The translations under genes and the position numbers were made by a program. From assembly GCF_021608135.1 (NCBI RefSeq), contig NZ_JAKIHL010000012.1:1-64000 (forward strand): a stretch of 64,000 nt of DNA, given 5' to 3'. The notes under the pieces are model-generated. The model was given only the letters and a program-made list of their open reading frames with translations. It was not told where the DNA came from and searched no databases. Below are positions 61,931 to 64,000 of this stretch, one piece after another. Within the stretch, counting starts at the first letter, position 1, and the number at the start of each line of letters is the position of its first letter. The DNA is from Microaerobacter geothermalis. GTDB taxonomy: Bacteria; Bacillota; Bacilli; DSM-22679.

Positions 61931-62000
61931 CCTTTCACCTCCATCCATAGTATGAGTAGGATGAGGAAAATCAGTCGTGCTTTTCGATGGGTAGGATGTG

Positions 62001-62699
62001 TTATTTTCCCATCTCCATTAATTCAGAAACCGTTGCAAAGCGGTAACCCCTTTTTCGCAGTTCAGCAATAATCATAGGCAGTGCCTCCGGCGTATCTGGG
62101 CAGGAATCACTGGCGTGCATCAAAATGATATCTCCTGGATGAACCCGAGATAAGACACGATTAACCACCCTTTGCACTCCAGGTTTTTTCCAATCCAGGG
62201 AATCGGTATCCCACTGGATGACTTTGTATCCCATGTCATGTAAGACCTTAAGTACCCTTGGGTTAAAGTCCCCATTGGGTGTGCGGATTAAGGTTGGTTT
62301 TTTTCCAGTGATATCGTATAACGCTTTTTCTGCCAATTTCACTTGTTCTCTGATCCAATCATTACTGCGGGCACTGTAATTTTGATGCTGGTATCCATGA
62401 CTTCCAATTTCAAAACCCATGGCGTCAATTCTTTTTACTATATCCTGATGTTTTAATGCCCAGGGTCCAGAAAGAAAAAAAGTGGCCTTGTTTACCAAAG
62501 TGTATTCCAGGACATCCAATACCGGATGGGGAATGTTATTGCCCCAACTGATATCAAAGGTAAGGGCTACCACTTTTTCATCCGTTTTGACATTGTATAT
62601 TGCCGCCCAGGGTTCTTCAGCGTATGCAGCAGAAGTCGGGAAAAGGAGAGTAAAACCAAGGAGAAGGATAAGCAGAAAAGCCAGCATTTTTTTTCTCAA
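62001..62699 (-). CDS. pdaB: Polysaccharide deacetylase, PdaB-like
   Basis: A 232-residue exported protein: signal peptide residues 1-25 (SAAYAEE) and a NodB homology domain. The first metal/catalytic motif TFDISWGN replaces TFDD of active deacetylases, as in B. subtilis PdaB; SHGYQHQ carries the two His ligands, and RTPNGDFNPRVL and HASDS the later motifs. PdaB is needed for spore cortex maintenance. The start GTG 62708 is adjacent to AAAGGTG, so TTG 62699 is better spaced. It follows the YhcN-type gene on the same strand with 70 bases between. Confidence 0.8.
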   Translation of the reverse strand: MRKKMLAFLLILLLGFTLLFPTSAAYAEEPWAAIYNVKTDEKVVALTFDISWGNNIPHPVLDVLEYTLVNKATFFLSGPWALKHQDIVKRIDAMGFEIGSHGYQHQNYSARSNDWIREQVKLAEKALYDITGKKPTLIRTPNGDFNPRVLKVLHDMGYKVIQWDTDSLDWKKPGVQRVVNRVLSRVHPGDIILMHASDSCPDTPEALPMIIAELRKRGYRFATVSELMEMGK

Positions 62700-62886
62700 G
62701 TCATTCACCTTTCTTTCAAGATCGAGATATGGGAGGTGAGAGGTGGGACTGGAGTTATAAAGAAAGCTAACGTTAGTTTTTCTCGGGGGAGGGGAAATAT
62801 GGGTGGCATATCTTAGCAGGGAAAATTTTCATAAAAAAATCCCTTTCTATCTTGAAAGGGAAAAACTACATATGATCATGAGGTAT

Positions 62887-62979
62887 TTAATCAAAATCAT
62901 TGAAGAAAAATAGGAAAAAGAGAATGATAATGATTAAGAAAAACCCATTACCACCAAAAAATCCAAAACCTTTGCTCAT
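62887..62979 (-). CDS. YjcZ-like micro-protein (30 aa)
   Basis: A 30-residue protein reading MSKGFGFFGGNGFFLIIIIL then FFLFFFNDFD. The Gly/Phe-rich N terminus and the hydrophobic helix are of the YjcZ/CotJ-type sporulation micro-protein pattern. A GGGAGGGA lies upstream of the ATG at 62979. It is not in the operon with pdaB (about 178 bases apart). Confidence 0.65.
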   Translation of the reverse strand: MSKGFGFFGGNGFFLIIIILFFLFFFNDFD

Positions 62980-63162
62980 GGGAATCCCTCCCTTCCTTGG
63001 TTATAGTTACGGAACTAAATCTCCGATCATATCGTAATTACAAGAGGAATACTGTTCTTCATACACACCTTATGTATCGATGAAAGGGAATGTTTGTGTG
63101 ATCACCTATTTATCATCTAAAAAGAGGAATTTGGGCAGAAGAATATTGGGCAAAGGTGATGC

Positions 63163-64000
63163 ATGATGAAAAAAAAGTTTACTGTGGTTGTGCTTTTTAT
63201 GTTCATGATTCTTCATCATCCGCAGGGTATCTATGCCAGTAAAAATAATGCAACAAAGATTACCATTACGGTTAGAAGCTCCGACTCATCTACTTTTTTT
63301 TCTACGTTAAATATTGATGGGGATTTTTCTTTTTTTGGACAGTTGGATAAAAGGCAATCCTTTTCCCAGATGATACCGGATATTCCCTTGGCTGAAATCA
63401 CATTTTCCAAAGGAAAAAAAGGAAATGTAAAATATCTCTCTGATTCCTCCCATCAGTTGTTTCTGCTCCCCGATTATCAGAGGATTCCTTTATCAGATCA
63501 GGAAAAATCTTTCATCGTTAAATATGTGCAAATGACCCGAGAGGCACATTTTGGCAAAGACTATCCCTGGAAACAAGTAAAAAAGTGGTTTTTTCGCTAT
63601 AAGGTGGCTCAAATCATCGATATTGAAACGGGGAAAAAATTTAGGGTTCAGCGAAGGGCAGGAAACCGTCATGCGGATGTTCAACCCTTAACCCTAAGGG
63701 ATACAAAGGTGATGAAGGAAATTTATGATGGGAAGTGGAGCTGGAAGAGAAGGGCAATCTTAGTTCAGATAGACGGATATACGATTGCCGCTTCCATGCA
63801 TGGAATGCCCCATGGGGCTGGAGCGATTCGTGATAATGGATTTCCGGGCCATTTTTGCATTCATTTTGCAGGAAGCAAAACCCATCGAAGAGGAAATCTG
63901 GATCCTGGACACCAATTGATGATTGCCAAGGCCTCAGGGCAAATCCCTAAGATATTACAGGATGCTGATGGAACACGTCTGATTCATCTGTTTATGGCTG
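63163..64000 (+). CDS. Secreted protein, truncated by the window end
   Basis: ATG 63163 (or 63166) opens at least 279 codons with no stop before the window end. The first 25 residues form a signal peptide (VVVLFMFMILHHPQGIYA). The mature part is basic and Ser/Phe-rich, and near residue 205 it has MHGMPHGAGAI followed by NGFPGHFCIHFAGSKTHRRG and LDPGHQLMIAKA. This H-F-x-G-S-x-T-H ... D-P-x-H-Q pattern occurs in exported Firmicutes proteins near cell-wall modules, but no enzymatic family was assigned. The gene is not reached by its end here, so its size is unknown. Confidence 0.75.
   Translation, partial: MMKKKFTVVVLFMFMILHHPQGIYASKNNATKITITVRSSDSSTFFSTLNIDGDFSFFGQLDKRQSFSQMIPDIPLAEITFSKGKKGNVKYLSDSSHQLFLLPDYQRIPLSDQEKSFIVKYVQMTREAHFGKDYPWKQVKKWFFRYKVAQIIDIETGKKFRVQRRAGNRHADVQPLTLRDTKVMKEIYDGKWSWKRRAILVQIDGYTIAASMHGMPHGAGAIRDNGFPGHFCIHFAGSKTHRRGNLDPGHQLMIAKASGQIPKILQDADGTRLIHLFMA

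Noticed and set aside
1-64000. CRISPR array, tRNA, rRNA or insertion sequence
   Set aside because: No regular direct repeats with spacers, no cloverleaf or rRNA motifs and no transposase ORF were recognised; the dispersed repeats are palindromic modules, not CRISPR.

Overview
The window looks like chromosome from a low-GC, spore-forming member of the Bacillales. The evidence is the PrkA-YhbH-SpoVR sporulation block, a YhcN-type spore lipoprotein, a PdaB-like polysaccharide deacetylase, two tiny YjcZ-type proteins, BirA, MntR and PhoP boxes of the Bacillus type, strong AGGAGG ribosome binding sites with many GTG/TTG starts, and three SLH domains on a secreted glycosidase (which argues against B. 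subtilis itself). No rRNA, tRNA, CRISPR array, prophage or transposase gene was seen.

Layout. 0.3-2.4 kb: an SDR dehydrogenase, a two-domain DUF2935 protein and a YtzI-like micro-protein. 2.6-9.2 kb: a PucR/CdaR-type regulator broken by one in-frame stop, then an operon for a PotABCD-like ABC importer (ATPase, lipoprotein, two permeases) ending in a proline racemase family enzyme. 9.6-12.5 kb: a LysR regulator and a dicarboxylate/glutamate symporter gene interrupted by a 55-bp repeat unit. 12.7-16.1 kb: a zinc-ribbon micro-protein, secreted proteins with copper-amine-oxidase-type N domains, an M23 peptidase, and a DUF4912 protein. 16.5-21.5 kb: prkA, yhbH, spoVR. 21.5-32.5 kb: a CzcD-type exporter, acyl-CoA dehydrogenase, two acyl-CoA synthetases, trmK, the NIF3-family gene yqfO, bioB behind two BirA operators, and a frameshifted sensor kinase. 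32.8-40.9 kb: Uma2 nuclease, phosphodiester glycosidase pair, MgtC-like protein, M1 peptidase lipoprotein, SurA-like lipoprotein, mntH with an MntR box, and an AcuI-like reductase. 41-46 kb: a two-component system, a secreted coiled-coil protein and ugd. 46-51 kb: pstS-C-A-B-phoU with a PhoP box. 51-58.5 kb: two crcB genes, a His/Tyr/Met-rich protein, an EIIC-like membrane protein, an RluA synthase, a PilJ/degenerate-GGDEF protein, a GH18-SLH protein and a carbonic anhydrase. 58.5-64 kb: an SsuABC-like importer, YhcN lipoprotein, PdaB-like deacetylase and a secreted protein running off the window end.

The most unusual content is a dispersed, modular, intergenic repeat family (at least twelve full or partial copies). 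The fullest copy (about 43270-43664) is a nested fold-back structure: outer arms, GGAACTAAA/TTTAGTTCC inner arms and a core hairpin. A second, smaller unit of 51-52 bp made of two hairpins sits inside one arm of some copies, and also sits alone inside the symporter gene. In both places the target reads TTC-TTT-AGTTC with TTT on each side of the insert, and removing unit plus one TTT exactly restores the symporter reading frame. The window therefore holds filled and empty sites for what looks like a tiny, sequence-specific mobile element nested in a larger MITE-like one.

Three genes are interrupted (regulator by a stop, symporter by the repeat unit, kinase by a poly-A frameshift). Each could be real decay or, for the stop and the poly-A tract, sequencing error or recoding.
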